A stretch of DNA of 64,000 nucleotides from Carya illinoinensis (lineage: Eukaryota > Streptophyta > Magnoliopsida > Fagales > Juglandaceae). The position numbers and the translations under genes are program-made. The stretch covers positions 992,001 through 1,056,000 of the forward strand of contig NC_056767.1 in the NCBI RefSeq assembly GCF_018687715.1. Direction: 5' to 3'. Below, in pieces: positions 35,201 to 44,900 of this stretch (positions are counted from its first letter, which is position 1; every line of letters starts with the position of its first letter). The notes below the pieces were generated by a model. The model was not told the origin of the DNA and did no database searches. It worked only from the letters and a program-made list of their open reading frames with translations.

Positions 35201-36006
35201 GCACCCGTGACACCTATCGTCCCTGACGATGGGGTAGGCACCACACCGACGGCTAGGGCCATTAGCAAACCCTAATCGCCTCTAATCGCCCCTCCGTGTT
35301 TTTTGGAAATAATTATATGAAACCTCCGTGCGTGTCATTTGACACCGTACCTGCCAAGCTAAATTTGCATTACCTAGATTGACTAATGGACATCTTTCTT
35401 TTCATTGTTTTAGCATTACAACAAGCAGATTCCGTTTAACTTGTACGTATATCTCACATACATTTTACTAGCTAGTGAACTTGTGCTCAGAAAATCCCAG
35501 AGGTGCTTTGTTTACTAAAGAGATTTTGACTGCTGATCAAAACTAAACATGATACATATACATTTTGTCATTATTATTTAAAAGTTACAGTAGCTTGCAT
35601 TCTTGTTCCAGGTGTGATCGTATTCTTTCATATGGTAAGGGGATGAGGCTACTGAATTACAGTAGGACTGAGCTTAAACTTTCAGATCACCGACCTGTGA
35701 CAGCCACTTATATGGCTGAGGTGGAGGTGTTTTCTCATAGGAAACTACAGAAGGCACTTACATTAACTGATGCAGAGACTGAAAGTGAAGATGTTATAGC
35801 AAATATGGGTATTGGTGTTGGAATGAGCTGCTTAAGATTTGGAGAGGTGAGTACTTAGCTGTGTGTGTGATTACGTCAGGTCTGATTGGCTTTTACTTTT
35901 GAGTTACAAGCGTGTACTTTTCCATTCTATTATTGTAGTTGACATATTTTTCTTGGAATGCAAACTTTTCTTTTTGATGTAGGACATACCCGATGTTGAC
36001 CGTTAA
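24232..36006 (+). CDS. Type I inositol polyphosphate 5-phosphatase, copy 1
   Basis: Eleven exons encode 645 residues: 24232-24261, 24411-24528, 24965-25024, 25810-25882, 25999-26103, 26328-27183, 27513-27697, 27941-28049, 28396-28538, 35612-35846 and 35983-36006. All junctions are GT...AG and keep frame. The enzyme family removes the 5-phosphate from Ins(1,4,5)P3 and related phosphoinositides, tuning Ca2+ and lipid signalling. Residues 95-105 hold the [12 protein letters not shown] start of the catalytic fold. Residues 480-487 are the WLGDLNYR signature, 558-564 PAWCDRI, and 584-588 SDHRP. An acidic and Ser-rich insert (about 150-390) before MGYIGNK is typical of plant type I enzymes. Compared with copy 2 it lacks a 4-residue repeat encoded in exon 3, has Ser where copy 2 has Arg in NY(S/R)RTEL, and ends DIPDVDR. 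Intron 9 is 7.07 kb because of nested transposons; no exon is damaged. Confidence 0.9.
26186..26223 (+). repeat. (CT)n microsatellite in intron 5 of copy 1
   Basis: A (CT)n tract of about 38 nt between GTTCTGTACAA and GTTTTAAATG. The equivalent place in copy 2 (43819-43837) is (TG)n. Confidence 0.9.
28650..29034. mobile_element. PIF/Harbinger-type (Tourist-like) MITE in intron 9 of copy 1
   Basis: The 385-bp insert is absent from unit 2, where the target reads GTTCTTATTGCTG. Ends are GAGCACTCACAAAG and, inward from the right, GAGCACTTCCAATAA. Flanking trinucleotides are TTA and CTA, a TWA-type duplication with one later change. Harbinger elements target TWA. Confidence 0.65.
29774..30296 (-). 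repeat. 3' LTR of the gypsy element (523 bp)
   Basis: On the plus strand it begins TGTAACGTTC and ends CACCCGTGACA. It retains an 88-bp segment (around 30093-30182) missing from the other LTR. Confidence 0.9.
30400..33745 (-). pseudogene. gypsy pol region (protease, RT, RNase H, integrase, chromodomain-like tail), broken
   Basis: The minus strand shows, in order: protease (33745-33359) whose active-site triplet reads DSR instead of the usual DSG; RT (33343-31966) with [15 protein letters not shown]; RNase H with [14 protein letters not shown]; integrase (31608-30955) with the zinc-binding CQVCQ and TDGQAE; and a C-terminal chromodomain-like VLVKWVG. Breaks are stops at 33359-33361, 31966-31968, 31624-31626, 30955-30957 and 30400-30402, one more stop between 30955 and 30858, and a frameshift in an A/T homopolymer at 32590-32610 that also destroys the catalytic Asp pair of RT. 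No active product is possible from this copy. Confidence 0.88.
33746..34738 (-). pseudogene. gypsy gag-like frame
   Basis: 330 open codons on the minus strand. After a Gln-rich coiled coil (residues 10-60) comes a retrotransposon gag domain with [17 protein letters not shown], then [15 protein letters not shown] and [23 protein letters not shown]-terminal zinc knuckle relic reads [14 protein letters not shown], where the usual Gly-His pair is replaced by Ser-Gln, so metal binding is probably lost. A TAG at 33746-33748 separates it from the protease frame; related elements usually read through as one polyprotein. Confidence 0.85.
34778..35212 (-). repeat. 5' LTR of the gypsy element (435 bp)
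   Basis: It matches the other LTR except for about ten substitutions (eye count, mostly transitions) and an 88-bp deletion. The presumed primer-binding site lies just left of it at about 34767-34776. Confidence 0.9.
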
Positions 36007-36937
36007 GGGTGAATTTCATAACCCTCAAGTGGCTTTGGGTGAGAGCTCCTGCAACTTATGGAATTCCCAATACAATTACTATATTTCTCATGGCTTCTTT
36101 CAGAAATTGTCTTTGATATTATATATTGCAGTCGCAGTTAGCATGTCATGGTCTTAGCTATAGGGGTGTTTTCCAATAGGTCTTATAGAGCATACTAATT
36201 CTAAAGGCAGGATCACACAAGGGGATTAGGGTAAATACTAAATAGTGTGTATTGGACAGAACAGCTATCAAGCAGAATGCTCTCCAGTTGGTTAGAAACT
36301 GTATATTGTAAAACACAGTTGATGCCTATTAATTTTCATGAGATAGTGCTATATTCAGATTTGTGTCCTATTTACCTCCCAATTTCATATTCTTTTGAAA
36401 TTCTATCATGCAGTATATCTTATGTTCCAAGACTTCCATGTCTGTGTTTGGGTACAGCTGCACCGCCGCAAAATGAATCAATCCCATGAATATAAAAAAT
36501 TCCACCCCTACTCCCGCCCCAACCCGTTTATTTGTGAAAATGTGGCACAAAAGAGTCATTTCTCATTACCCAATTTTGATCTAGAACATAAGTGACATCC
36601 AAGAAGTGGGGATCTGGATACAGTACCTACCCTTCAACATCTTTTTCCTATGTGACTGCTCTTAAGACTTGAACCCACGGGCTTGGCAGCCATTGATTTG
36701 ACCAATGCATCTATATGCATATTTGCACCTTTCCATATTTATGTGCTTTCTGTCCTATTTTATGCAAGAGTAGGATGGTTAAATATCCTGCAGGGAAATA
36801 TGCATGTGCTTGTTGTCATATGCAAGAGAGTAAACAATTGTATCTGTTTGTTTTGCTGGAGTATCAAGCCAGAACTTTGTATCTTCAGAATGATGCCAAA
36901 GTTTTACTTTATATCTTACTTATAACAAGATTACTTT
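36007..36937 (+). other. 3' flank of 5-phosphatase copy 1, end of unit 1
   Basis: This matches 47509-48445 downstream of copy 2. The first few hundred bases probably hold the 3' UTR. I found no additional gene. The junction with unit 2 lies at TTACTTTATATCGACAG (about 36931-36947). Confidence 0.6.
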
Positions 36938-37444
36938 ATATCGACAGATTTCGGTGCCCCATTAAAGTTCGACTCTCTTTGTTTTCTGTGTTTTTTTTTT
37001 TTTTCTTGTTTCTTCTGCATACTCTTTTTTTTTTTTTTTTACAAATTTAAATGATCTAATGATATTGCAGCATTATTATTATTATTATTATTATTATTAT
37101 AATGTATTGGGGCGACATTAACATGCTAGCTGCAACGAATGATCATCCTTAATTTGCATGCATGTCTAGTCAAAAGCATTGTATAAACGACCATGCAATT
37201 CTGAGGTGTAAGCTACAATATTATAGTCATGTGAGGTCACGTAATGAAAATTAAATAGAGAAAAGCTATAGGCCGGACGGGTTTGAAAAGCCTTTTTACA
37301 CCAGGCCGATAACAACGTACCACATGGGCACTTTATAAAAATTAAAGTCGAGCTGCACACATCCAAAGCCCTCTCTCCCCCATCCCTCTGTAACCTGATT
37401 CTCCCAAGCCGCGCCATTTTTCTCCCAGCGGCAACATTATTGTT

Positions 37445-37486
37445 AATAAAATTATGCTTATTATTAATAATAAGCATAATTTTATT
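37445..37486. repeat. Perfect 42-bp palindrome in the Pack-MULE
   Basis: The arms AATAAAATTATGCTTATTATT and its exact inverse meet with no spacer. The centre is TTATTAATAA. It could extrude as a cruciform, or fold as a hairpin if transcribed. Confidence 0.9.
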
Positions 37487-37796
37487 GGCAAGCCACGCCT
37501 TCCCAGCGGCCCTTTCTCTCCCTGTAACAAATTTTATTGGCAACAATTAACGGCAACTGTATTTGAAAGTTTCGAAAAATCCAGAAAAAAATAAAGGAAA
37601 ATAGCTTGTAATTTCTGGAAAATCTAGAAAATAAAATAAAATAAAAAAGAAAACAGCAAAACATCAAACAGGAACTTAATATCCAAAGCTCTTTTATGAA
37701 AATATTGGAAAAAATGAATTCTTTCAAGCAATAATTCCCAGATCGAAGATGATAAGAAAACCGAATAAGTAAAAATGAAAGATAATTTTTGCATAC

Positions 37797-38070
37797 TTGA
37801 AGAGGGTTGAGGTTTCTAACATAAAACATCTCAGCAATTTCGGGAGCACCCCCCATTAACAGTCCTCACCATCTTGCTACAAACCTTGGAGTCCTTTATG
37901 CAGGAGCTAATCTTGGACTAGCAGCTATCATCAATGATGCGATCCTTCAGCCAGTCAGAGTAATCCTTCAGATAATACTCAGAATACATCCGACTCGGCA
38001 CTTTCTTGCCCGATCCTTTGTCGGTGACTACAGAGGAAATGGGTAACTCCGTAATTGATTCGGAATCAAC
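37797..38070 (-). pseudogene. Captured tetraspanin gene fragment
   Basis: Minus-strand translation gives VVTDKGSGKK, then YSEYYLKDYSDWLKDRI, SKISSCIKDSKVCSKM and FYVRNLNPLQ. These match in order the large extracellular loop of plant tetraspanins just before the conserved GCCKPS motif, which is not included. The fragment ends exactly at a splice-donor-like CTTCAA|GTATGC, so exon plus the start of the following intron was captured as genomic DNA. A TAG replaces a residue after DDSC, where relatives have Trp, and a one-base shift in a G run breaks the frame. It is not translatable as a whole. Confidence 0.7.
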
Positions 38071-38839
38071 AAAGCAAATTGAGTATATGCGGGTCCATTA
38101 ACAATTTTTATAAAATGCCTACGTGTTACGTAATTATTGATCTGCTATAAAAATGTATTTCAAAACCGACCGGCTGGTAGTTTTTCTTAATTAAATATCA
38201 TGTACAGTACTGTCCATAATATATTCATGCCACGTTAATTGCACTTTGACTTTGCTAGTGACATTAATATATATATATATTAATACGTGTCAGAAATCCA
38301 GTCATGTAGTACTATGGACTTGACGTAGGCAGCTTATTAATTTCAAAGGAATTAATATAAAAATATAATGACGCGATTGATCGAGGATGTTGACAAATGT
38401 TGTTGCATCCAGGTCATTGACGTACTTAATGTTTGGTCTATATGATTGAAAATATTGGAATAACGAGGAGTACTGTTATACATATAAATGGCTTAGAATA
38501 TATAGATTTCGAAAGCGAAACAACAATATCCAGAGTGTGCCCTATAACTCTTCTCAAGTACGTACAGATTAGCATAGTGGACCACCAAGAGCAATGCATG
38601 CATGCGTGAATTAGTACACTGCGGGCCTGCAGCTTTCCACAATATAACTAGGCTAAAATCAATTGAGAGACAGGCCAGGCCAGCCCCAACCCTACTAATA
38701 TATAATATATAGATCATCAGCTAAGAACATCAAATGCAACATATATATATATATATGGGATCATGAAACAGACCTATCCATGAAAAGCTTGCGATCGAGG
38801 ATAAAGAGAGAGAGTTGTTTTGAGGATAAAGATAGATAG

Positions 38840-38870
<31 letters not shown>

Positions 38871-39919
38871 TCAAGACGTAGATATATCGAGAAAAAAAAA
38901 GGGGTCATAAACCTTTATATATATATATATATATATATCTTTATGAATCATCAATATTAATATTGATATCAGCTTGGTGATCACTTTCCCAGAAAGATGT
39001 TTTCGATTCCTTTGCACCTTAAGAGTACTTTAGATAAAGAGGAAGAGTAGCTTTCCTGCAATTAGCTGGATATGCATGCAGACCCTAATTACTTAAAGAA
39101 TGAATATCAGCTAGCTAGGGTTGAGTTTTTAGCTCAGATTCTCTTCTCTATTTTAATTAGTAAAATGAATATTATTTATTTATTTAATCATTTCATGTAT
39201 TGACAGTAAAAATATAAAATAATAATTAAAATATATCATATTTCACAGTACAAAATAGACCTGTACGTACAAATTAATTGGAAGAAATTAACAGGAAGAA
39301 TCAAAGAAGATGACTGGAAACATGCATGCATGCATCGCACCAGCATACCTCGAGCGCGGCATGATATTACCTGCAGTGTCGTCTTTTAGAAACGCGTGGT
39401 CCATTTCTTGCACTATAAAAGTTAAAACTGCACATGTCTACTTTGGATTTGGACACATGCAGGCAATTAATTCTGACAGTAGTGATCATGCTCAATCTTT
39501 CTTCCTGCTTCTCATGTCGTCCTTTTTTGTTTTTAGTATTTTGTGTGATTGAAACGCGAGAGTGATTGATAATAGAAATGTTTAGTTATAGAATATTTTT
39601 ATAAAAATAAATTTATAATATTACGTATTTTGATTATGTTAATCTGAAAAATTATTTTTATTATAAAATAAACATAATAGTTTATATAAAATTATGGAAA
39701 TTTTTTAATTTAATTTTCTTAAATCTATTACGATTTTAGAGTTGAAACTATTTGATAGCCTCAATTATTATTAATTTTTTAAAAACATATATGATCTTTA
39801 ATTTGAGGGACAATGAGAGGATATCCTTTTTTAATATGTATATATGATTAGATGAGTTTTTAAAAAATTATCATTAAAAATGACTATTAGAAGAGAAAAA
39901 GTTTTAAATATAAAAAAAT

Positions 39920-40083
39920 AATATTTATAATTATAGAGTACGTAAGTTTCATATACTCTTTTTTTAAAAATGAGTAAATACAAGACTCACATTAAAAAAA
40001 TTTTAATTTTTTATTAATAGACCTAATTTTAAAAAAAAAGAGTATACAAGTATCACTGTATCCAACATTACTTATAATATTCT
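39920..40083. mobile_element. Foldback MITE, family B (ortholog of 14952-15118)
   Basis: Same arms and core as the unit 1 copy; it diverged after duplication. Confidence 0.5.
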
Positions 40084-40244
40084 TTAGCAAAAAGTCTTAT
40101 AATGTGAATGACAGTTCTCACATGCACTATAAGAAAAATAAATTAGTTGTGAATAATTTTTTTATTGTAATAAATTAATCATAAAAATTTAATTTTTTTG
40201 TAGTGACGAATAATACTAATTGAGATTTAAAACTACAGACCTTA

Positions 40245-40248
40245 TAAC
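40245..40248. other. Empty site for the CACTA insertion
   Basis: The sequence reads CTTATAACAGTGTGG across the point where unit 1 has TAA, the 7376-bp element and TAA. Only one TAA is present and no footprint is visible, so the element was never here. Confidence 0.85.
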
Positions 40249-41369
40249 AGTGTGGATTTCCAATGATCTATAATTGAATTCGATCCTTTAATTCTTGCAT
40301 GGGATATTAATGGATCGTGTGTTGCATTTTATAATTTGGTATGTGGAAAATTCTTCCACTCCATTTCCATTTAAGCCAATATTTAATGTGGGTTGTTTGG
40401 AAATTATGCTCACCGCTATGTGGTTCATCTTCATCCGATCAAGGTTTAGATAAGAATTTGAAGGTTTCACTGCGAGAGAAGTAAGACACACAACGTAGAT
40501 CACTCTATAATATTTATTGATATCCTTGTCAATTTTTAAGATAATCTGACTAAGATTTCATTTGGATATACAGTTTAGACGAGATAAAATAGTTTATAAA
40601 AAGACTATATGTTTGGATAGTGAGATAATAGGAGATAGTTTTTAATTTTTGAGATTTAAAAAATGTGTGAGTCTCACTATTTTTTTATAAAGAGCCAAAT
40701 TATATACTGTTTACGCACTATTAATGTCAGTTGTGTATTGTTCATTGTCAATTTTCACTGTTTAATACTGTTTATTACTTTATTTAAGTGAACGTTTTTA
40801 AAATTTAGAAATATAATATAATATGTTTAGATAAGAAAAATTAGTATGCGGTACAGATAAGATATTCTTATAATCAAACCAGGCCTAAGACTCAATTGAT
40901 CTACTGTCGATTTTTTCTACTTAAAACTCTCAAACTCGAGCATATATACAAGATTTAAAAATGGATGGAAAGGGACTTCTCTTTCGTTAAGGTTAGGGAG
41001 TAATTTAATGTGACAAAGTTAAGTTGACATGTAATAAATGCCAATATTTCATCTTCTTAGGTAATTTACCCATTTTTTGTTGCTTATAGGCTACCATAAA
41101 GTTGATAGGGATTGGTAATTTGTTGCTAGCTACCATATTATATATATAGTGGCTCTAATAATTTTCTTCTTGGGTTGATTAGCAATTTGAAAAATATCCA
41201 AAACAAAGTAAACTTCTTCTTATAATCAATGTCAACAAATTAAATCTGGTTGAATCCCCCCTCCCAAAAAAAAATATATATATATATATATATATTTTCT
41301 TATTTATTGAAACCAGCCTTTTTTATCTCTAATCATTTTTTATTGTCAGTCTCCTTATTTTAATAGAAA

Positions 41370-41530
41370 TAATATTTACAGTCGTAAAATGTGTAAATAT
41401 CATACAATCTCTTTAAAAAAATAAGTAAATAAAAAAATACACATAAAATAAATAAAAAATTTTAATAATAGACATTATTTTTTTAAAAATAATTATATAG
41501 TATTTATAGACTCCACAACTATATCCGATA
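41370..41530. mobile_element. Foldback MITE, family B (ortholog of 23688-23848)
   Basis: Arms TTTACAGTCGTAAAATGTG and, at the right, ACTCCACAACTATATCC around an A/T-rich core. Confidence 0.45.
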
Positions 41531-41800
41531 TAACTCTTTTTTATAATCATTTATTTCTCCTTCTTTTCATTTTATTTTATCTTTGCACAAAGTATAATTA
41601 ACGAGGGATTAGTATCCATAATTATCAGTAAAAAAAAAAAAAAACTCTCAAAGCCAATGCACCGAAAATTGCATTAAAAAAAGAAAGAAAAAAAAAAAAA
41701 AGCCCACGTAACCTTCTCGACTGCCGTTTTCTGGCGTCATAGGCTGTTACCCTGTCTTCTTCAACTGCTGCTGCTGCTTCTTCTTCTTCTTCATTTGTTG

Positions 41801-41842
<42 letters not shown>

Positions 41843-41928
41843 GCTTCATTAATTAAGTATTCATCTGCTGCTTCTTTCTGTCTTTTTTTTTGTTCTGTTT
41901 GGTCACGAGTCTCTATATCTTCAGAGAC

Positions 41929-44900
41929 ATGAAGCGACATTCAAAGCACCAACCAGAGGTACCATTGTTACTATTTTCTTTCTCTTTGCGTTTTTTATGG
42001 GATTTTGGTTGCAAGCCTTTGGTTTTCTTGTAAACAAGACTAATAAAAAACTTGCAGAGAAGTAGTGGCGCTGAAATTTGTTGTTTGGGTTATGGTGGTG
42101 CCTGCAGCTCTTCTGGCCCAGAGTGGTGATGCGCAAATGGCTCAACATCAGCGCCAAGGACTCCGATTTCAGCGCTGATGAGGAAGACTGTGATATCGAT
42201 TCCGGTTCCGATTCCGAGGGTGAAGGTCACAAGCCACGCCTTTTTAATCTTCTACCTCTTCTTTCCAAGTCTTGTTTTTGTTTATTTCTTGCTGTATTGG
42301 AATTTGGTTGGTTTTTATGCGAATACAGTAGTGGTGGTGATAGCAGTTGAAGACAGACCGAGGTTGAGGCTTTGATTGTTTCTGAGTTATGACCGGGAAG
42401 TGGGCCTGTGTGGGACATTGGAAGTTTGGAACTGATTGCTCATTAGTTTTGCGTGAAATTCTGGGAAATTCGATTTTTGATGTTTTAGTGTATTTCATGG
42501 TGTAGATGGACTTTGAGGACCCTTTGAAGTGAGTCTTTATGCAGAGCTAAACTTCATAGTTTTTTCAGTTTTAAGCGGATGTTTTGGTAGAACGGATAGT
42601 ATTGTCCTTTGGTTTTCACCCTTGAGTAGTCCCTTTGACGGCTTGATTCGGACTATCAAATGTGTTTGCAGGATTTCGTCAACAAGGAAGAGAATCTCGA
42701 TTGAGGGGCAACAAAGGGGATGATCCTCAGGTTGATCCTGAAGGTAATTTTTCCCTTACAGTTTGGTTTTTATATGTTATAACACAGCACCGACACTTCT
42801 TTAGATTTTCATGAATTTTCAGCTAGCGCTTCTTCTTGAGAATTGTAGCAATTCTTGTTTTGGTGATGGAGGAAGCAGTACCGCTTTGTGGCTGCACTTG
42901 AAGACATTTCATTCTTGAATAAACACCATTAATCTGTGTTTAATTGCACAGAATTGTATTTGTTAGAATTTCAGAATTGTGGAACTTGAATATGGATCAT
43001 CCTACTAGAATTTCTTCATAAAATTGGGTAAAAGAAGTTTAAGAGAGATTGCTTGTTTTAGTTAATAATTCGTTTGCGTCTTGTGTTGGCATTAGTTACT
43101 TCCAGTGAATACGAAAAAGAAGACACATATATGAAATTATTATCTGAATTTAGGAAGTAACGCATTGGCTTTTCCCCATTTTAACAAGCTGGAATATGCT
43201 TCAAACTATGAAGGGACTTTCCTGGAATATGCTTGTTTTAGTGGCTCACTGTATAGACTTTGGTAATGCTGCTTAGTCTCAAATCTCATATGCTGTGTAT
43301 TTCCAGTTATAATATATCCTTTCGGGCTTCTTTTCTATTCTTTTTAGTCTTAGGATAAATTGCTTTTGTCAGCTTTTTCTTTTAATCTTCAGATGCTCTT
43401 CCAAGGTTAAGAAGAAGAAACTCAGATACTTTTAGAGCACAGTACATAAACAACGAGGAACTCAGGTATGGTGCGCCTAATCAAGAGTGAAAACTTGCAG
43501 TACTCATTCTGGAAAGTGCAAAAAACGATTGTACCAATTTGAGTAAGCCACCTAATAATTCGGTTCCTGTTTTTGTCTTAGAATATGCGTCGTGACCTGG
43601 AATGTTGGAGGGAAGCTTCCACCTGAGGACCTAGATATTGATGATTGGCTACATGTCAACGAGCCAGCTGATATGTATGTGATTGGGTGAGTGTTTTCAA
43701 TGCTTTTTTACATTTTTCATGTATATAGTACATGAAAAATTATTTGTTAAGATAAATTTGGTGCTTTCATATTTGTTTATGTTTCACTAATCTGCTGGAA
43801 ATATGTTCTGTACAATTCTGTGTGTGTGTGTGTGTGTTTTAAATGAATTTGTTCTGTACCACTCTCTATGCTCTTAATATAATTGCTTATATCCATTTGA
43901 GTCCTTCTCACCATTTGAGTCCTCAGAAGCATGACTTCTGCTTTATGTTTACAGTCTTCAGGAGATTGTGCCATTAAATGCTGGGAATATATTTGGTGCT
44001 GAAGATAATCGTCCAGTTCCAAGATGGGAAAACATTATCCGCGAAACACTGAATCGAGTTCGGCCTAAGACAACCACTATAAGATCTTTTAGTGATCCCC
44101 CATCTCCATCAAAGTTTAAGCCATCTGATGATATCCCAGATATAGAAGAGGAGATGTTGCTTGAAAGTGATAGTGATATAGGTGAGGAAGTTCATCCATT
44201 GGATGAAGAACCCAATGATTTTGCTGGGGGTAAGGATAGACCAATCACGGAGCAAAACAAATGTGTGAGTTTTGGAGTTTCAGACTGTCCTGGAAGTGTC
44301 AAATTAGGCTTGCCAGGAGAAGAGTTACAGAGGCAATTTTCTTCTTCAAAGAGATTGGATAGATTAAATTGTTTGCGGACAGAACAATCAGAAGATGTGG
44401 AACCATCAGTTTCCCAAAATAGTGGAAAATTAACCAGAATGCTTAGTGGATGTGAAAGAATTGGTTTGAGTTGGCCAGAGCCTCCATTAAACTTGCTATC
44501 TCAATGTGTATTAGAGAGACCAAACTCCTTTAGATCGATTAGATCTTTTAGATCATCCCAGTCTTTCAGGACATATGGTTCTTTCAAGTCAACAACAAAT
44601 GAAGTGCCTTCACAGATAGCATTGCTGGCAGAAATTGACCTCGAATCTCTCTTGAAGAGGAAACGAAGATCATCATATGTGAGGATAGTAAGTAAGCAGA
44701 TGGTTGGGATTTTCCTCACAATATGGGTCCGTAGGAGCTTGCGTAGACGTATTCAGAACTTGAAGGTGTCTACTGTTGGTGTCGGTGTCATGGGATACAT
44801 TGGAAACAAGGTTTGGTTCTTTTTCTTACATTATTTCACATTTTATTTTATTTTTATTTCTAGATCTCCGTGTCATGATTCGTTGCTCTCTAATTTTGAT

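Larger units (their letters stand above)
29774..35212 (-). mobile_element. Ty3/gypsy chromovirus LTR retrotransposon (Reina-like), degenerate
   Basis: A complete 5439-bp insertion with an exact 5-bp target-site duplication CCTAT at 29769-29773 and 35213-35217. LTRs lie at 29774-30296 and 34778-35212 and have TG...CA ends. In element orientation the 5' LTR is followed by TGGTATCAG, a primer-binding site for initiator Met-tRNA. A purine-rich tract (AGAGGAGGAGAT) precedes the 3' LTR. Gene order on the minus strand is gag, protease, RT, RNase H, integrase and a chromodomain-like tail, which places it in the chromoviruses; size and short LTRs suggest the Reina clade. At least seven stops or frameshifts inactivate it. 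It is nested in a LINE fragment in intron 9 of the 5-phosphatase copy 1. Confidence 0.93.
29289..35335 (-). mobile_element. 5' fragment of a LINE (ORF1 region), interrupted by a gypsy element
   Basis: Leaving out the gypsy insertion, about 600 bp remain (29289-29773 and 35213-35335). On the minus strand they begin with a GC-rich leader, an ATG with [14 protein letters not shown], and later a DUF4283-like ORF1 stretch ([17 protein letters not shown], then [19 protein letters not shown]). Stops and frameshifts break it. It lacks a LINE 3' end, poly(A) tail and target duplication. At its site about 235 bp of intron still present in unit 2 (46578-46812) are missing from unit 1. The most economical reading is a LINE whose 3' part was deleted together with adjacent intron DNA. 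Confidence 0.6.
10481..36937 (+). repeat. Segmental duplication, unit 1 (26.5 kb including insertions)
   Basis: Similarity to unit 2 starts at ATATCGACAG (10481, matching 36938). It continues through the gene upstream region, the whole 5-phosphatase gene and about 930 bp of 3' flank, ending near 36937 where unit 2 begins. Unit 1 is enlarged by a CACTA element (15200-22575), a gypsy element within a LINE fragment (29289-35335) and a Harbinger MITE (28650-29034). It also has a 2.7-kb stretch (about 10898-13580) absent from unit 2. The arrangement is direct and adjacent, as in a tandem duplication by unequal exchange or replication slippage. Confidence 0.9.
37258..38188. mobile_element. Pack-MULE (Mutator-like element carrying a gene fragment)
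   Basis: A 931-bp element flanked by an exact 9-bp target-site duplication AATTAAATA (37249-37257 and 38189-38197), the length expected for Mutator-like elements. Terminal inverted repeats of about 31 bp match at about 24 positions by eye: left GAGAAAAGCTATAGGCCGG, right inward AAGAAAAACTACCAGCCGG, both running into GTTTTGAAA-like words. Unit 1 has the empty site at about 10736-10748. The interior contains a tetraspanin gene fragment on the minus strand and a 42-bp perfect palindrome. There is no transposase, so it is non-autonomous. Confidence 0.85.
38198..41928. promoter_or_regulatory. Upstream region of 5-phosphatase copy 2
   Basis: Duplicated sequence matching unit 1 blocks 10749-15196 and 22579-24231. 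It includes a conserved stretch at 39290-39520 with a TATA-like GCACTATAAAAG at about 39409 and GCACATGTC words; the counterpart in unit 1 is at 14310-14520. It also holds MITEs shared with unit 1 and a (CT)n leader at 41802-41840. No gene besides the one starting at 41929 is visible. Confidence 0.5.

Noticed and set aside
37482..37796. Remainder of the 124-codon minus-strand frame in the Pack-MULE
   Set aside because: Only the first part (37797-37856) matches tetraspanin. Past the splice donor it is captured intron sequence with Phe/Leu-rich chance coding.
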